Source of the DNA: Streptomyces iconiensis | Lineage (GTDB): Bacteria > Actinomycetota > Actinomycetes > Streptomycetales > Streptomycetaceae | DNA length: 64,000 nucleotides | Direction of reading: 5' to 3' | NCBI RefSeq assembly: GCF_028657195.3 | Contig: NZ_JANCPR020000055.1 | Location: 1 to 64,000, forward strand | Shown here: positions 1 through 7,766 of the stretch, one piece after another | Layout: each line of letters starts with the position of its first letter | Numbering within the stretch: the first letter of the stretch is position 1 | Notes under the pieces: model-generated | What the model saw: the letters and a program-made list of their open reading frames with translations, nothing else | Told to the model about the DNA's origin: nothing | The model's database searches: none | Made by a program: the position numbers and the translations under genes

Positions 1-107
1 ACGAGACCCACTCCAAGGCCCTGACGATCGACCCGATCAACATTCCCGTCTCCGACCACTCCACCTCCGACGTCACCGTCGACCCCGTCGGCACCGGCAA
101 GCAGTGA
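1..107 (+). CDS. C-terminal end of a protein of unknown function (partial)
   Basis: An open frame enters from the left edge and stops at TGA 105-107. About 34 residues are visible, ending in DVTVDPVGTGKQ. The tail is rich in Thr, Val, Asp and Pro, as in the C-terminal tails of some secreted or surface actinobacterial proteins. No domain can be recognised from so little, and the start lies outside the window. Confidence 0.6.
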   Translation, partial: ETHSKALTIDPINIPVSDHSTSDVTVDPVGTGKQ

Positions 108-186
108 ACCCGCGCCGTACACGGGGAAGGGGCCGTGTCTTGCGAGAACACGGCCCAACCTGCCCTGCGAAGTGGCCAGTTGGGAG

Positions 187-366
187 TCAGGGCGCTATTC
201 CGGCGCGGGGCATCCCGGGATGGACAGCGGGCCGCTGAAGGGTCCGGCCCAGGGCGGCGATGCGGTATGCGATCGCCACCGGTTCCGTGGACACGATCGC
301 TCGCTCGACCATGCCGTTGCGCCCCAGTCGCCGCAGGCATGCCGTCGGCGACTTCAGTGTGACAGC
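187..366 (-). pseudogene. Relic of an HxlR-family transcriptional regulator
   Basis: On the minus strand this stretch reads TACLRRLGRNGMVERAIV, then AYRIAALGRTLQ. That is the recognition-helix, wing and C-terminal helix pattern of HxlR regulators (usually LTQTLRRLERDGLV...VEYxLTPLGRSL). The conserved N-terminal half, with its Cys and the GDKW motif, is absent upstream. The C-terminal tail after LGRTL does not match the family. I read it as a decayed gene fragment, not a functional regulator. It lies back to back with a relic of an enoyl-CoA hydratase gene. Confidence 0.5.
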
Positions 367-371
367 GGGCA

Positions 372-515
372 GTGCTGCCGGAGTTCGTGGACGGTGACCA
401 CGACATTCGGGTGATCGTTCTCGACAGCGCGGACGCGGGCTTCCGCAGAGCACCATCGCCAAGCTGCGGGGACTGGGACGCGGCGGAGGTGCGGAACTGC
501 TGTCGGCTTCCCGGC
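372..515 (+). pseudogene. Relic of an enoyl-CoA hydratase/isomerase gene
   Basis: From 372 the plus strand reads DGDHDIRVIVLDSADAGF, the N-terminal signature of the crotonase family (DDDVRVIVLxSAD-x-F). From about 452, in another frame, it reads TIAKLRGLGRGGGAELLSAS, which matches the family's oxyanion-hole segment (IAKIRGRARGGGxE). The two blocks are in family order but in different frames, and the rest of the about 260-residue family is missing. This indicates a frameshifted, truncated pseudogene. It is divergent from the HxlR relic, an arrangement common for a regulator and its target. Confidence 0.5.
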
Positions 516-638
516 TTCCCGGCTTCCCGTTCACCCGGCCCTCCGGACCTCCGACCTCCCGGCCAGCGGTCGTGTCGGTGATCAGATGGATGGCGAGGGC
601 CGGACGGGCCCTCGTTCACCAGGTGTGGAGGCTGAGGC

Positions 639-1034
639 ATGAACGTTGAGGAGATCGGGCCGCGTATGGCGGGCGACAGGCTGATGTACCACCGGGCCGT
701 CCGGGTCGATGAACCCCGTAGCTGGCTGTTCGTCTCCGGCCACGAGGCCCGTGATGACGACGGCGCGATCACCCACCGGGGCGACATGGCCGGCCAGATC
801 CGCCTCACGCTGCGGCGGCTGGGTGAGACCGTTGCCGAAGCCGGAATGACGATGGCGAATGTCGTCCAGATCCGCGTCTTCACCACGGACCTGGCCGAGT
901 GCAAGGCCCACTACGCGGTCTTGATGGACGGCCTGGCCGAGGTCCACTGCCGGCCGACCAGCGTTCTGGCCGAGGTCAGCGCCCTGTCCGACCCCGCCAT
1001 GCTGATCGAGATCGAGGCAGTGGCGGTGCGCTGA
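639..1034 (+). CDS. RidA (YjgF/YER057c/UK114) family protein
   Basis: This 131-residue protein has the usual RidA length and motifs: an N-terminal hydrophobic strand (SWLFVSGHEARDDDG), GDMAGQIRLTLRRLGETVAEAG in the middle, VVQIRVFTTDL, and a C-terminal strand MLIEIEAVAV. RidA proteins are cytosolic trimers that hydrolyse reactive enamine/imine intermediates; some relatives act in catabolic pathways instead. The canonical C-terminal Arg-x-Cys/Val-Glu region is replaced by CRPTSVLAEVSAL, so the exact substrate is open. The ATG is preceded by GGAG about 9 nt upstream. Downstream, a minus-strand gene converges on it. Confidence 0.85.
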   Translation: MNVEEIGPRMAGDRLMYHRAVRVDEPRSWLFVSGHEARDDDGAITHRGDMAGQIRLTLRRLGETVAEAGMTMANVVQIRVFTTDLAECKAHYAVLMDGLAEVHCRPTSVLAEVSALSDPAMLIEIEAVAVR

Positions 1035-1121
1035 CCCGAAACGGGCCCTGGCCTTCCACCCGCGCCCTGGTCTCGCACCCGCGCCGGTACGGGTGCGAGA
1101 CCGCTGTTGAGGGTGCAGGCC

Positions 1122-1349
1122 CTACGCGCTGTCCTGGTCACCACCCTCGGGCTCGGGGTCACGAGGTGCCTCCGGGGGCATCGGTCCACCGTCGTGCTGG
1201 CCGCCGTCGGCTTCGGGGGCGGCCACGGCGGTGGGCTCGGCGGTGACCTCGGACAGGTCCCGGGGGTGCCGGAAGGGGGTGCCCCGCCATCCCTCGGCGT
1301 CAGGTGTGCGTGTCTCGTACGTCTCGACGGGCGCGACGCTCATGCTCAA
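1122..1349 (-). CDS. Small acidic hypothetical protein
   Basis: This 75-residue ORF is preceded by a very strong ribosome-binding site (GAGGAGG, 6-8 nt before the ATG), which is the main reason to call it a gene. It opens MSMSVAPVETYETRTPD, continues with a WRGTPFRHPRDLSEV segment, and ends in an acidic, Pro/Gly/Asp-rich tail. There is no signal peptide, membrane segment or cysteine. I recognise no family. It lies downstream of the DUF6879-XRE pair but is separated from it by a hairpin, so it is probably its own transcription unit. A tiny regulator or a leader-type peptide is possible but unsupported. Confidence 0.55.
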   Translation of the reverse strand: MSMSVAPVETYETRTPDAEGWRGTPFRHPRDLSEVTAEPTAVAAPEADGGQHDGGPMPPEAPRDPEPEGGDQDSA

Positions 1350-1404
1350 CCTCCTCTTTCAACAGAGGCCGTGCCGCCGTACCGTCGAGGGCACGGCCCG
1401 TTGG

Positions 1405-1428
1405 CCGCGGCGGCTGCTGCCGCCGCGG
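1405..1428 (-). terminator. GC-rich hairpin downstream of the XRE/DUF5753 gene
   Basis: A perfect 10-bp stem (CCGCGGCGGC/GCCGCCGCGG) with a TGCT loop lies 135 nt past the stop of the minus-strand regulator gene. There is no U-tract, as is usual in Streptomyces. It probably ends the DUF6879-XRE transcript. Confidence 0.5.
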
Positions 1429-1562
1429 TGGGTCACCCACCTCGGCGCTCGGCCTGTCCAGGGTTTCCGTCGCCGGGGTGGGCGTGTGACGGTGACAACG
1501 CTAGGGACCGGTTGTTCCCGGCTACGAGCCGATTGCGGGTGATTGCACGGCACTTGCGCAGA

Positions 1563-2408
1563 TCACCCGAGTGTTTCCATGACCGACGCGATCAGGGCGC
1601 GTGCTTTCGCTCCGTGGACCGCCATGTCGGCGAGCGTCGCGAACGTGTCGGCGTACATGGCTACTTCGCTGGGCTGCGTGAGCGTGAGGTAGCCCGAGAC
1701 AAGTTCTACGTTGACCTGCGCCTTGTCGAAGATCCAGAACCCTTCCACGGGCATGCGTGACCGACCCAGCCTGGCGGGGATCACGCCGACGCTCACGTGG
1801 GGCAGGGCGGCGAGCGACAGCAGGTGGTCAAGTTGTTCGGCCTGCGTGTCCGCGTTGCCGAGTGCGTTGCGCAACACCGCCTCTTCCACGAGGAAGGCGA
1901 AGCAACGCTGGCCCTCGCGCAGCACGCGTTGACGCTCTATCCGCGCGGCCACGGCGTCAGCCACGTCGTCCACGACCGCACGCCTACGCTGCACGCCGCG
2001 CAGCACGTCCTCCGTATACCCGTACGTCTGGAGGAGCCCCGGAAAGAGGCCGGGGGAGTACGCACGGAACCAGCGGGTCTTTTCGTAGAGCGGCAAGCGT
2101 GCTTCCTGTGGTCGCCGCAACCCCGCACCCATGCGATGCCACTCCACCCACATGCCTTCTACGGCGTGGAGGGACGCGATCAGGTCCGCGGTCAGGTCGT
2201 CCCGGCCGCAGGCGCCGCACCAGGCCCGGATGTCGTCGGCGGACGGCGTCGTCTTCGCCGTCGATATCCGGGAGACCTTGGACGGGTGCCAACCGCACGC
2301 GTGTGCGAGCGACTTGCCGTCCAGACCGGCGTCCTTGCACAACTCGCGCAGACGGTCGGCAAGGACTTTCCTGGCCTGCTGGACACTGGATGATCCGGAG
2401 AGGGGCAT
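1563..2408 (-). CDS. XRE-family regulator with DUF5753 (Scr1-type)
   Basis: The 281-residue protein has an N-terminal helix-turn-helix (about residues 12-65: LADRLRELCKDAGLDGKSLAHACGWHPSKVSRI) followed by DUF5753 (about 95-275), with the family signatures SPGLFPGLLQTYGY and ALPHVSVGVIP. These are the WhiJ/Scr1-like regulators that are numerous in Streptomyces and usually act with a small partner protein encoded next door. The ATG lies 6 nt after the stop of the DUF6879 gene and has no good Shine-Dalgarno of its own, so translational coupling is likely. The ligand and operator are unknown. Confidence 0.88.
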   Translation of the reverse strand: MPLSGSSSVQQARKVLADRLRELCKDAGLDGKSLAHACGWHPSKVSRISTAKTTPSADDIRAWCGACGRDDLTADLIASLHAVEGMWVEWHRMGAGLRRPQEARLPLYEKTRWFRAYSPGLFPGLLQTYGYTEDVLRGVQRRRAVVDDVADAVAARIERQRVLREGQRCFAFLVEEAVLRNALGNADTQAEQLDHLLSLAALPHVSVGVIPARLGRSRMPVEGFWIFDKAQVNVELVSGYLTLTQPSEVAMYADTFATLADMAVHGAKARALIASVMETLG

Positions 2409-2414
2409 GGTGCG

Positions 2415-2933
2415 TCAGGCCGGCCTGTACTCCTCGTGCGGCGTGGCCCGTTCCCACACTGTTTCGAAGGCCGCGTTGACCAGGCTCACGACGGCCGGTT
2501 CTGTGCGCCACTCCCGGTCGACCACCTCCCCGACGCCGGAGAAGTACGTGAACAGCACGGCCGAGCCGTCGAACATCCACAGGTCCGTTCCCGGCAGCGC
2601 GATGTCCGCCGCCCTCCGCCGGGGCAACCAGCGGACCAGTTCACCGGCCGCGACGTTGGGGAACGTCACGTCGTACTCGTACCGGATGTAGTCCGTCACC
2701 GGCTCCGAGACGATCCGGGCCCGACGCATCACGACTCCTCGCGCCGTCGTCTCGGCCGCCAAGTCACCCCAGGACGCCCACCAATCGGGCAGCCGCTCGG
2801 GGTCGTTGCCATAGCGATGGCCGGCGCGCCAACGAGCGAACTCCGGGTCATTCGGTGTGTAGCTGTCACGCATCTCCAGATGCACGGCGGAGTGCCGTGC
2901 CGTGGCCAGCCCCTCACGCGCGGGATGCTTCAC
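2415..2933 (-). CDS. DUF6879 family protein
   Basis: The 172-residue protein shows the features I associate with DUF6879: MRDSYTPNDPEFARWRAG near the N-terminus, RGVVMRRARIVSEPVTDYIRYEYDVTFPNVAAGE in the middle, and a GTDLWMFDG-VLFTYFSGVGE strand pair. Such proteins sit beside XRE/DUF5753 regulators in streptomycetes and are presumed functional partners; the mechanism is unknown. The GTG at 2931-2933 was chosen because GGAGG lies 9 nt upstream. An internal ATG at 2873 has no properly spaced ribosome site. It is the first gene of a two-gene unit. Confidence 0.8.
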   Translation of the reverse strand: MKHPAREGLATARHSAVHLEMRDSYTPNDPEFARWRAGHRYGNDPERLPDWWASWGDLAAETTARGVVMRRARIVSEPVTDYIRYEYDVTFPNVAAGELVRWLPRRRAADIALPGTDLWMFDGSAVLFTYFSGVGEVVDREWRTEPAVVSLVNAAFETVWERATPHEEYRPA

Positions 2934-3120
2934 CGTCGCTGCCCTCCGTTACGGAGACGTGGTTCACCCACAGGGGTGTTCGGGATGATCCCCAGGAAAC
3001 GCGGTTGCATGGGCCTCTCCCCACCTCCGGCCAATTGGGTCGATTGCGCGACCATTTCGGACAAGGGGAGAGCCGTCAAGAGTGAACATTGGCCGCCCAC
3101 CGGTGCGCCGGCCCGATGGC

Positions 3121-4128
3121 TCAGTCGGCCGAACTCGTGGAATCCACTGCTGCGTTGGGTCCCGTGCGGAAGGCGCGGCGGTAGGCGGAGGGGGTGGTGT
3201 TCAGGGCGTCCCGCATGTGCTGGCGCAGGTTGGTGCCGCTGCCGAGGCCGGTGCCGGCGGCGATGTCGTCTACGGGCTGGTCGGTGGATTCCAGCAGGTG
3301 GCGCGCGTGCTTCAGGCGGGCCGAGGTGAGCCATTCGGCGGGGGAGAGGCCGGTCTCCTGCCGGAACCGCCTGGTGAACGTGCGCACGCTCATGTGGCAG
3401 TGCCCCGCCAGGTCCTTGAGGGACAGCCGCCGGTCCAGGTGCTCGACCATCAGCGTGCGGGCCCCGGCCGTCGAGGTCCCCGCGTCCTCGGTGACCGGGT
3501 GGTCGATGTACTGCGCCTGCCCGCCCTCCCGCATGGGGGCGACGACGTTGTACCGGGCGATCCGGTTCGCCACCGAGCTGCCGTGGTCCTCCCTGATCAG
3601 GTGCAGGCACAGGTCGATGGCCGCCGCGCCGCCGGCCGAGGTCAGGATTCCGCGGTCGTCGACGTAGAGCGGGTTGGTGTCCAGATCGACCGCGGGGAAG
3701 AGCCGGGTGAACTGCCGCGCGTAGCGCCAGTGCGTCGCGGCCCGGTGGCCCTCCAGCAGTCCGGCCGCCGCGAGCACGAACGAGCCGGTGCACAGCGACA
3801 CCATCCGTGCCCGGCGCGAAGCCGCCCCGAGTGCTTCGGCGACACGGGAGTCCAGCACACCGTCGTCGAGTACGTCCGGCGCGCGGGTGCCCGCGACGAC
3901 CACGGTGTCCGCCTGCTCCAGCAGGGACAGGTCGCCCTGGGGCAGCACGCCGTACCCGTTCACCGTCATCACCGGGGCGCCGTCCGGCGTGATCGTCCGT
4001 ACGTCGTACGCCGCTTCTCCCGCGCGTGAGGTGACCATGGCGAGCATCTGGGCCGGAATGCTGAGGTCGAAGGCGACCGCGGGCGCGAGGGCGAGAACGG
4101 TCACCCGGTGCGGAGCTGCATACGTCAT
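3121..4128 (-). CDS. GlxA-type AraC family transcriptional regulator
   Basis: The 335-residue protein carries an N-terminal DJ-1/PfpI-like domain (about 1-190), including LCTGSFVLAAAGLLEGHRAATHW around the nucleophile elbow. The C-terminal AraC domain has two helix-turn-helix motifs (about 220-320: LSLKDLAGHCHMSVRTFTRRFRQETGLSPAEWL). GlxA-type regulators are dimeric transcription factors; the PfpI-like part is thought to sense or bind ligand, not cleave peptides. The start at 4128 (MTYAAPHRVTVLALAPAV) begins the conserved domain; upstream in-frame codons give no family sequence. It is divergent from an esterase gene 109 bp away, a likely target. Confidence 0.9.
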   Translation of the reverse strand: MTYAAPHRVTVLALAPAVAFDLSIPAQMLAMVTSRAGEAAYDVRTITPDGAPVMTVNGYGVLPQGDLSLLEQADTVVVAGTRAPDVLDDGVLDSRVAEALGAASRRARMVSLCTGSFVLAAAGLLEGHRAATHWRYARQFTRLFPAVDLDTNPLYVDDRGILTSAGGAAAIDLCLHLIREDHGSSVANRIARYNVVAPMREGGQAQYIDHPVTEDAGTSTAGARTLMVEHLDRRLSLKDLAGHCHMSVRTFTRRFRQETGLSPAEWLTSARLKHARHLLESTDQPVDDIAAGTGLGSGTNLRQHMRDALNTTPSAYRRAFRTGPNAAVDSTSSAD

Positions 4129-4237
4129 GGCCCGATAGTTGCACATCATGGCCCCCGGGCCACTTCTGCGGTGATCGGAAACCGGAGAGGCTGAGGCCAG
4201 TTCGCTTTCCGCACCACACGAAAGGTGGCCGCAGGCC

Positions 4238-5176
4238 ATGTCCATCCCCGCTGTCGACCCCGAGATCCAGTCCCTGCTCGACACCTCAGACGCCGAGGTC
4301 TTCCCCCTCCACGACCTGGATGACGTCCTCGCCGATCCCGAGCGATACAGGCTGCTGCGGGAGCACCCCGCCACCCCCGTCGACGACCGGGTGAAGGTCG
4401 AGGACCTGTTCATTCCCGGGCCCGGCGGACAACTGCGGCTGCGGGTCTACCGCCCCACCGCCGAGGAGACCCTGCCCGTCGTCCTCTACCTGCACGGCGG
4501 TGCCTTCACCTACGGCTCTCCCGAGGCCGAGGAGGACCACGCCCTGCTGTACGCCGTGGAGGCCCGAACCGTCGTCGTCTCCGTCGACTACCGCCTCGCC
4601 CCCGAACACCCCTTCCCGGCCGCGCCCGACGACGCCTACGCCGCGCTGACCTGGCTCGCCGCACACGCGGCCGAGATCGGCGGCGACCCGGAACGGATCG
4701 CCCTCATGGGCGTGAGCGCCGGCGGGAACATCGCCGCCTCCACCGCCCAGCGCGCCCGCGACCTCGGCGGCCCGAAGGTGGCCTTCCAGCTCCTGACCTA
4801 CCCCGTCACGGACAGCCACCAGGCCAGTGCCTCCCTGCGCGAGGCCACCGACACCCCGGTCCTCAACCAGACCGCAGCCGCCTGGGCCTGGCACTACTAC
4901 ACCGGCGGCGACAACCACACGCCCTACGCCTCCCCGCTCCAGGCCACCGACCTCAGCGGACTGCCTCCCGCCCTCGTCGTCGTGGCGGAGGTCGACCCGC
5001 TGCGCGACGAAGGCCGCCAGTACGCCGAGCGCCTCAGCGCCGCCGGGGTCACCACCGAACTCATCCAGGTCCCTGGCGCCGTGCACGGCTTCGACCTGAT
5101 CTTCCCGACGACCCGCGTCAGCGAACGCAACCTGGCGGACCAGGTACGCGCCCTTCGCGACGCGCTCCACGGCTGA
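4238..5176 (+). CDS. Alpha/beta hydrolase, hormone-sensitive lipase (family IV) type
   Basis: The 312-residue protein has the oxyanion-hole motif HGGAFTYG (from residue 86, the HGG(G/A) motif), a nucleophile elbow GVSAGGN with Ser160, the Asp in VVVAEVDPLRDEG and the His in GAVHGFD. This is a complete catalytic triad. The DYRLAPEHPFPAAPDDAYAAL segment is diagnostic of HSL-type carboxylesterases, which cleave short acyl esters in the cytoplasm. A ribosome site (AAAGGTGG) lies 9 nt before the ATG. The divergent GlxA-type regulator is the probable controller. The natural substrate cannot be deduced. Confidence 0.92.
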   Translation: MSIPAVDPEIQSLLDTSDAEVFPLHDLDDVLADPERYRLLREHPATPVDDRVKVEDLFIPGPGGQLRLRVYRPTAEETLPVVLYLHGGAFTYGSPEAEEDHALLYAVEARTVVVSVDYRLAPEHPFPAAPDDAYAALTWLAAHAAEIGGDPERIALMGVSAGGNIAASTAQRARDLGGPKVAFQLLTYPVTDSHQASASLREATDTPVLNQTAAAWAWHYYTGGDNHTPYASPLQATDLSGLPPALVVVAEVDPLRDEGRQYAERLSAAGVTTELIQVPGAVHGFDLIFPTTRVSERNLADQVRALRDALHG

Positions 5177-5205
5177 CCGATCGCCGGCTCACGCAGCCCG
5201 CGGAT

Positions 5206-6432
5206 TCAGGTGTTTGCCGCGTGGGGGTCGGCTGTCGCGTGGGGGTCGGCCAGCGGGCTCGTCGTGCCGTGTGCGGGTGGTGCGGAAGGAGACAGGAGGA
5301 AGGCAAGCGCCATCAGTACGGCGGCGATCAGGGGAACGTATGCGATGCCCAGAGTGCCCACGGCCACCCCGCCTGTGGCGGCGGCGACGCCGGTGCCGAG
5401 GTAGAGGCCGGCGATGTTCAGCGACAGAGCGGTCATACCTGCGGAAGGGGCGGCGGCAGCCAGGATGCTGCCCTGCACCGGCGGGGTGAGTGCCCAGGCG
5501 AAGAAGGCCCAGCAGGCGATGACCGCGGTCAGGACATACCGGTCGCCGATGCCGCTGAAGACGAGCCCGGCGGCCAGGGCGAGCGCGACCGCATGGCCGG
5601 CCAGGACCAGGCGCAGGCTTCGCTGGGGCCCCCAGGAATCTGCCGCCCGACCCGAGAGAAGAGCCCCGGCAAGACCGGCGGCGCCGACCAGGAACAGCAC
5701 GAACGACAGCAGTCCGTACGAGCCGTGTGCCACCTCGGCGGTGTACGGACCGAGGTAGGTGTAGAACATCAGCCCGCCGCCGGCGGCCAGGAACGTCACC
5801 GTCACCAGGCGGAGTACGGCCCGGTTCCGCAACGGTGCCAGGCGCTCCCGGAGTGGTGCCGGGGCGCTGCCGGGTACGGCGGGGGCGGTGGCCAGCAGAC
5901 CCACGGCTGCGACGGCCGCGACCGCGGCGATCGTCCAGAAGGTCGCGCGCCACCCGAAGGCCCCGCCGAGCCATGAGCCCAGTGGCACTCCGCTGAACAG
6001 CGCGGCGGTCATCCCGGCCGTCACCACCCCCAGGTAGCGCCCCTGCGCGCCGTCGGGGGCGCCGGCCGCGGCCGTGGCGAAGGCCGCGGAGGCCACCGCC
6101 GCCGCACACAGCGCGGCAGCCACCCTGGCACCCATCAGGAACCAGTAACCAGGGGCGAGCGCCGCCACCGCATTGGCCACCACGAACAGCAGCAGACCGA
6201 CGACCAGAACGGTCCGCTTCGCGAACCGTTCGCACATCACGGACAGCGTGGGCGCGCCGACGGCGTAGACCACGGCGAACACGGTCACCAGCTGCCCGGC
6301 GGCGGCGACGCTCACCTCCAGGTCCTCGGCGACAGCGGGCAGCACGCCCGCGACGACGAATTCGTCGGTGGCGGTGGCCAGCAAGGTCAGGAACAGGATG
6401 TACAGCCAGCCCGGAAGGGCAGCTCTCTTCAT
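5206..6432 (-). CDS. MFS transporter (DHA1-like drug efflux type)
   Basis: The 408-residue protein has about 12 hydrophobic segments and the early DEFVVAGVLPAVAEDLEVS block (TM1-loop) typical of DHA1/arabinose-efflux-like major facilitator proteins. It should export a small molecule by proton antiport. The ATG at 6432 is supported by GGAGG 12 nt upstream and starts just before TM1. A 24-codon longer reading would run back across the promoter. A MerR-type promoter lies directly upstream and the merR gene is 68 bp away on the same strand, so induction by the MerR ligand is likely. Confidence 0.92.
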   Translation of the reverse strand: MKRAALPGWLYILFLTLLATATDEFVVAGVLPAVAEDLEVSVAAAGQLVTVFAVVYAVGAPTLSVMCERFAKRTVLVVGLLLFVVANAVAALAPGYWFLMGARVAAALCAAAVASAAFATAAAGAPDGAQGRYLGVVTAGMTAALFSGVPLGSWLGGAFGWRATFWTIAAVAAVAAVGLLATAPAVPGSAPAPLRERLAPLRNRAVLRLVTVTFLAAGGGLMFYTYLGPYTAEVAHGSYGLLSFVLFLVGAAGLAGALLSGRAADSWGPQRSLRLVLAGHAVALALAAGLVFSGIGDRYVLTAVIACWAFFAWALTPPVQGSILAAAAPSAGMTALSLNIAGLYLGTGVAAATGGVAVGTLGIAYVPLIAAVLMALAFLLSPSAPPAHGTTSPLADPHATADPHAANT

Positions 6433-6472
6433 CGGTCTACTACCTCCGTGGAACGCGGTGCGCGTCCCTCGC

Positions 6473-6504
6473 ACGCTAGGTAGTGACACCAGTGTCAAGG
6501 TCAA
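6473..6504 (-). promoter_or_regulatory. MerR-type operator/promoter of the MFS gene
   Basis: On the minus strand: TTGACC (6504-6499), a 20-bp spacer holding the dyad TTGACACTGGTGTCA, then TAGCGT (6478-6473). The over-long spacer with a central palindrome is the architecture that MerR regulators distort to activate transcription. The merR stop codon TGA (6503-6501) lies inside the -35 hexamer, so the gene and its target promoter overlap. The exact -10 is inferred. Confidence 0.65.
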
Positions 6505-6911
6505 ACGCCGGAGCGCAGCAACCGCGCGAAGCCGTCGGTGTCCGCGGACTCGGCGCGCAGACGGGCGATCCTCTCCACGAGTTCGGTCCGGTGCCGCTGG
6601 AGCTGCTCCGCTTTGGCCTCCACCGCGGCGAGCCGCTGCTCGTACATGGCGAGCACTTCGTCCGGGCTGCCGTCACAGGCCAGGAATTCCTCAGTCTTCA
6701 TGTCCAGGCACGGCGCCACCACGCGGATGTCCTCCGCCGTGAGACCGGCCCGGAGCGACTCCCGCACGTTCAAGACCCGGTTGACCGCCCGCTCGTCGTA
6801 CTCCCGCCAGCCCTTGCTCGTCCGCGCCGCTTCCAGCAGGCCCTGCTGCTCGTAGTAGCGAATCGAGCGGCGACTGGCGCCCGTACGCTCGGAAAGCACC
6901 CCGATCTGCAT
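6501..6911 (-). CDS. MerR family transcriptional regulator
   Basis: The 136-residue protein opens MQIGVLSERTGASRRSIRYY, the MerR winged-helix signature, continues with LLEAARTSKGWREYDERAVNRV, and has a C-terminal coiled-coil dimerisation helix (about 80-120). There are three cysteine-free metal-site positions and a single C at CLDMK, so it is not an obvious metal sensor; a drug-type ligand is more likely. The ATG at 6911 has a perfect GGAGG 5-9 nt upstream. It lies just upstream of the MFS gene and its dyad-containing promoter, and so probably activates efflux. Confidence 0.9.
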   Translation of the reverse strand: MQIGVLSERTGASRRSIRYYEQQGLLEAARTSKGWREYDERAVNRVLNVRESLRAGLTAEDIRVVAPCLDMKTEEFLACDGSPDEVLAMYEQRLAAVEAKAEQLQRHRTELVERIARLRAESADTDGFARLLRSGV

Positions 6912-6952
6912 GACCCCTCCTCGCGATGTCGAGGCCAACGGTACGGGGGCCC

Positions 6953-6997
6953 GCACCCGCAGCGGGCGGACCGTCCAGCCGCACCCGCAGCGGGCGG
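6953..6997. repeat. Two direct copies of a 17-bp palindrome-centred motif upstream of merR
   Basis: GCACCCGCAGCGGGCGG occurs at 6953-6969 and again at 6981-6997, exactly 28 bp apart. Each copy contains the inverted repeat CCCGC-A-GCGGG. It lies 42-86 bp upstream of the merR start. It could be an operator pair or simple duplication; nothing else decides between them. Confidence 0.45.
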
Positions 6998-7070
6998 GCA
7001 CGCGGCCTTCCCTGACCGGGGCCAGCAACCCGGACAGCTCTCAGCACGGCCCTCAACTGCGGGCCGTCTC

Positions 7071-7607
7071 CTAGCTGTCCGGCTTCCAGTCCTGTACGAG
7101 GAGCCCGAGGATGACCTCGTCCAGGAACTCGCCCAGCACCCAGGCCGAGGAGCGCAGTACGCCCTCGCGGACGAAGCCGTTGCGCTCGGCGGAGCGCAGC
7201 ATCGCTGCGTTGTCCGACAGTGTCTCGATCTGCAGCCGCTGCAGGCCGCGCACGGCGAAGCCGTAGTGGCACAGCGCCGCGACCGCGTCGGTGCCGTAGC
7301 CCTTGCCTCGCGAGTCCGGCAGCAGTCCCATCCCGATGTGCGCGGACCGGTGGTGGCTGTCGATGCCCCACAGCGACGCGGTACCGAGCAGCGTGCCGCC
7401 GGCCAACTCCACCACCGAGAACGGAACGGTCTGCTGGTCCTTTTCGTCCACCACGAGCCGCGGGTCCTTCGACTCGGCCGTCATCGGCCGCCACGGCTGG
7501 CCGTCGGCGCGCGCGGAGTTGACCACGTCGTTGTACAGCTCGGCCCGCAGGATCGGGATGTCGTCCTCGTGCCGCGCCCTGAGCCCGACCTTGTCGCCTT
7601 TTAGCAT
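7071..7607 (-). CDS. GNAT family N-acetyltransferase (RimJ/RimL-like)
   Basis: The 178-residue protein begins MLKGDKVGLRARHEDD and carries the acetyl-CoA-binding motif A in GMGLLPDSRGKGYGTDAVAALCHYGF (R/Q-x-x-G-x-G/A pattern: SRGKGYG). It then has LQRLQIETLSDNAAMLRSAERNGFVREG, typical of ribosomal-protein-alanine acetyltransferase-like enzymes. Substrate unknown. It is a single gene with clear gaps on both sides. Confidence 0.88.
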   Translation of the reverse strand: MLKGDKVGLRARHEDDIPILRAELYNDVVNSARADGQPWRPMTAESKDPRLVVDEKDQQTVPFSVVELAGGTLLGTASLWGIDSHHRSAHIGMGLLPDSRGKGYGTDAVAALCHYGFAVRGLQRLQIETLSDNAAMLRSAERNGFVREGVLRSSAWVLGEFLDEVILGLLVQDWKPDS

Positions 7608-7707
7608 GCAAGCTTCTTATCCGGCCGGGTCGGCCCGCGGCAAATGGTTATGAGTGCGCCTCCGCCGGAAGTAACCGCCCGTCCCCACCGAGAGACGACC
7701 ATGCAAC

Positions 7708-7743
7708 GGGCCCCGCCCCCGCCATGCAGCGGGAACGGGGCCC
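7708..7743 (-). terminator. Stem-loop after the DUF397 gene
   Basis: GGGCCCCG pairs with CGGGGCCC, and CCGC with GCGG, across a 3x3 internal loop and a CATGCA loop. It begins 24 nt beyond the DUF397 stop on the minus strand. It is a likely intrinsic terminator of the XRE-DUF397 unit, without a U-tract. Confidence 0.55.
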
Positions 7744-7766
7744 AAGTCGCCTACGCCGTAGGTCGG

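Noticed and set aside
172..581. Short plus-strand ORFs at 172-414 and 372-581
   Set aside because: No ribosome site, and their sequence is either random Gly/Arg/Pro or overlaps pseudogene relics.
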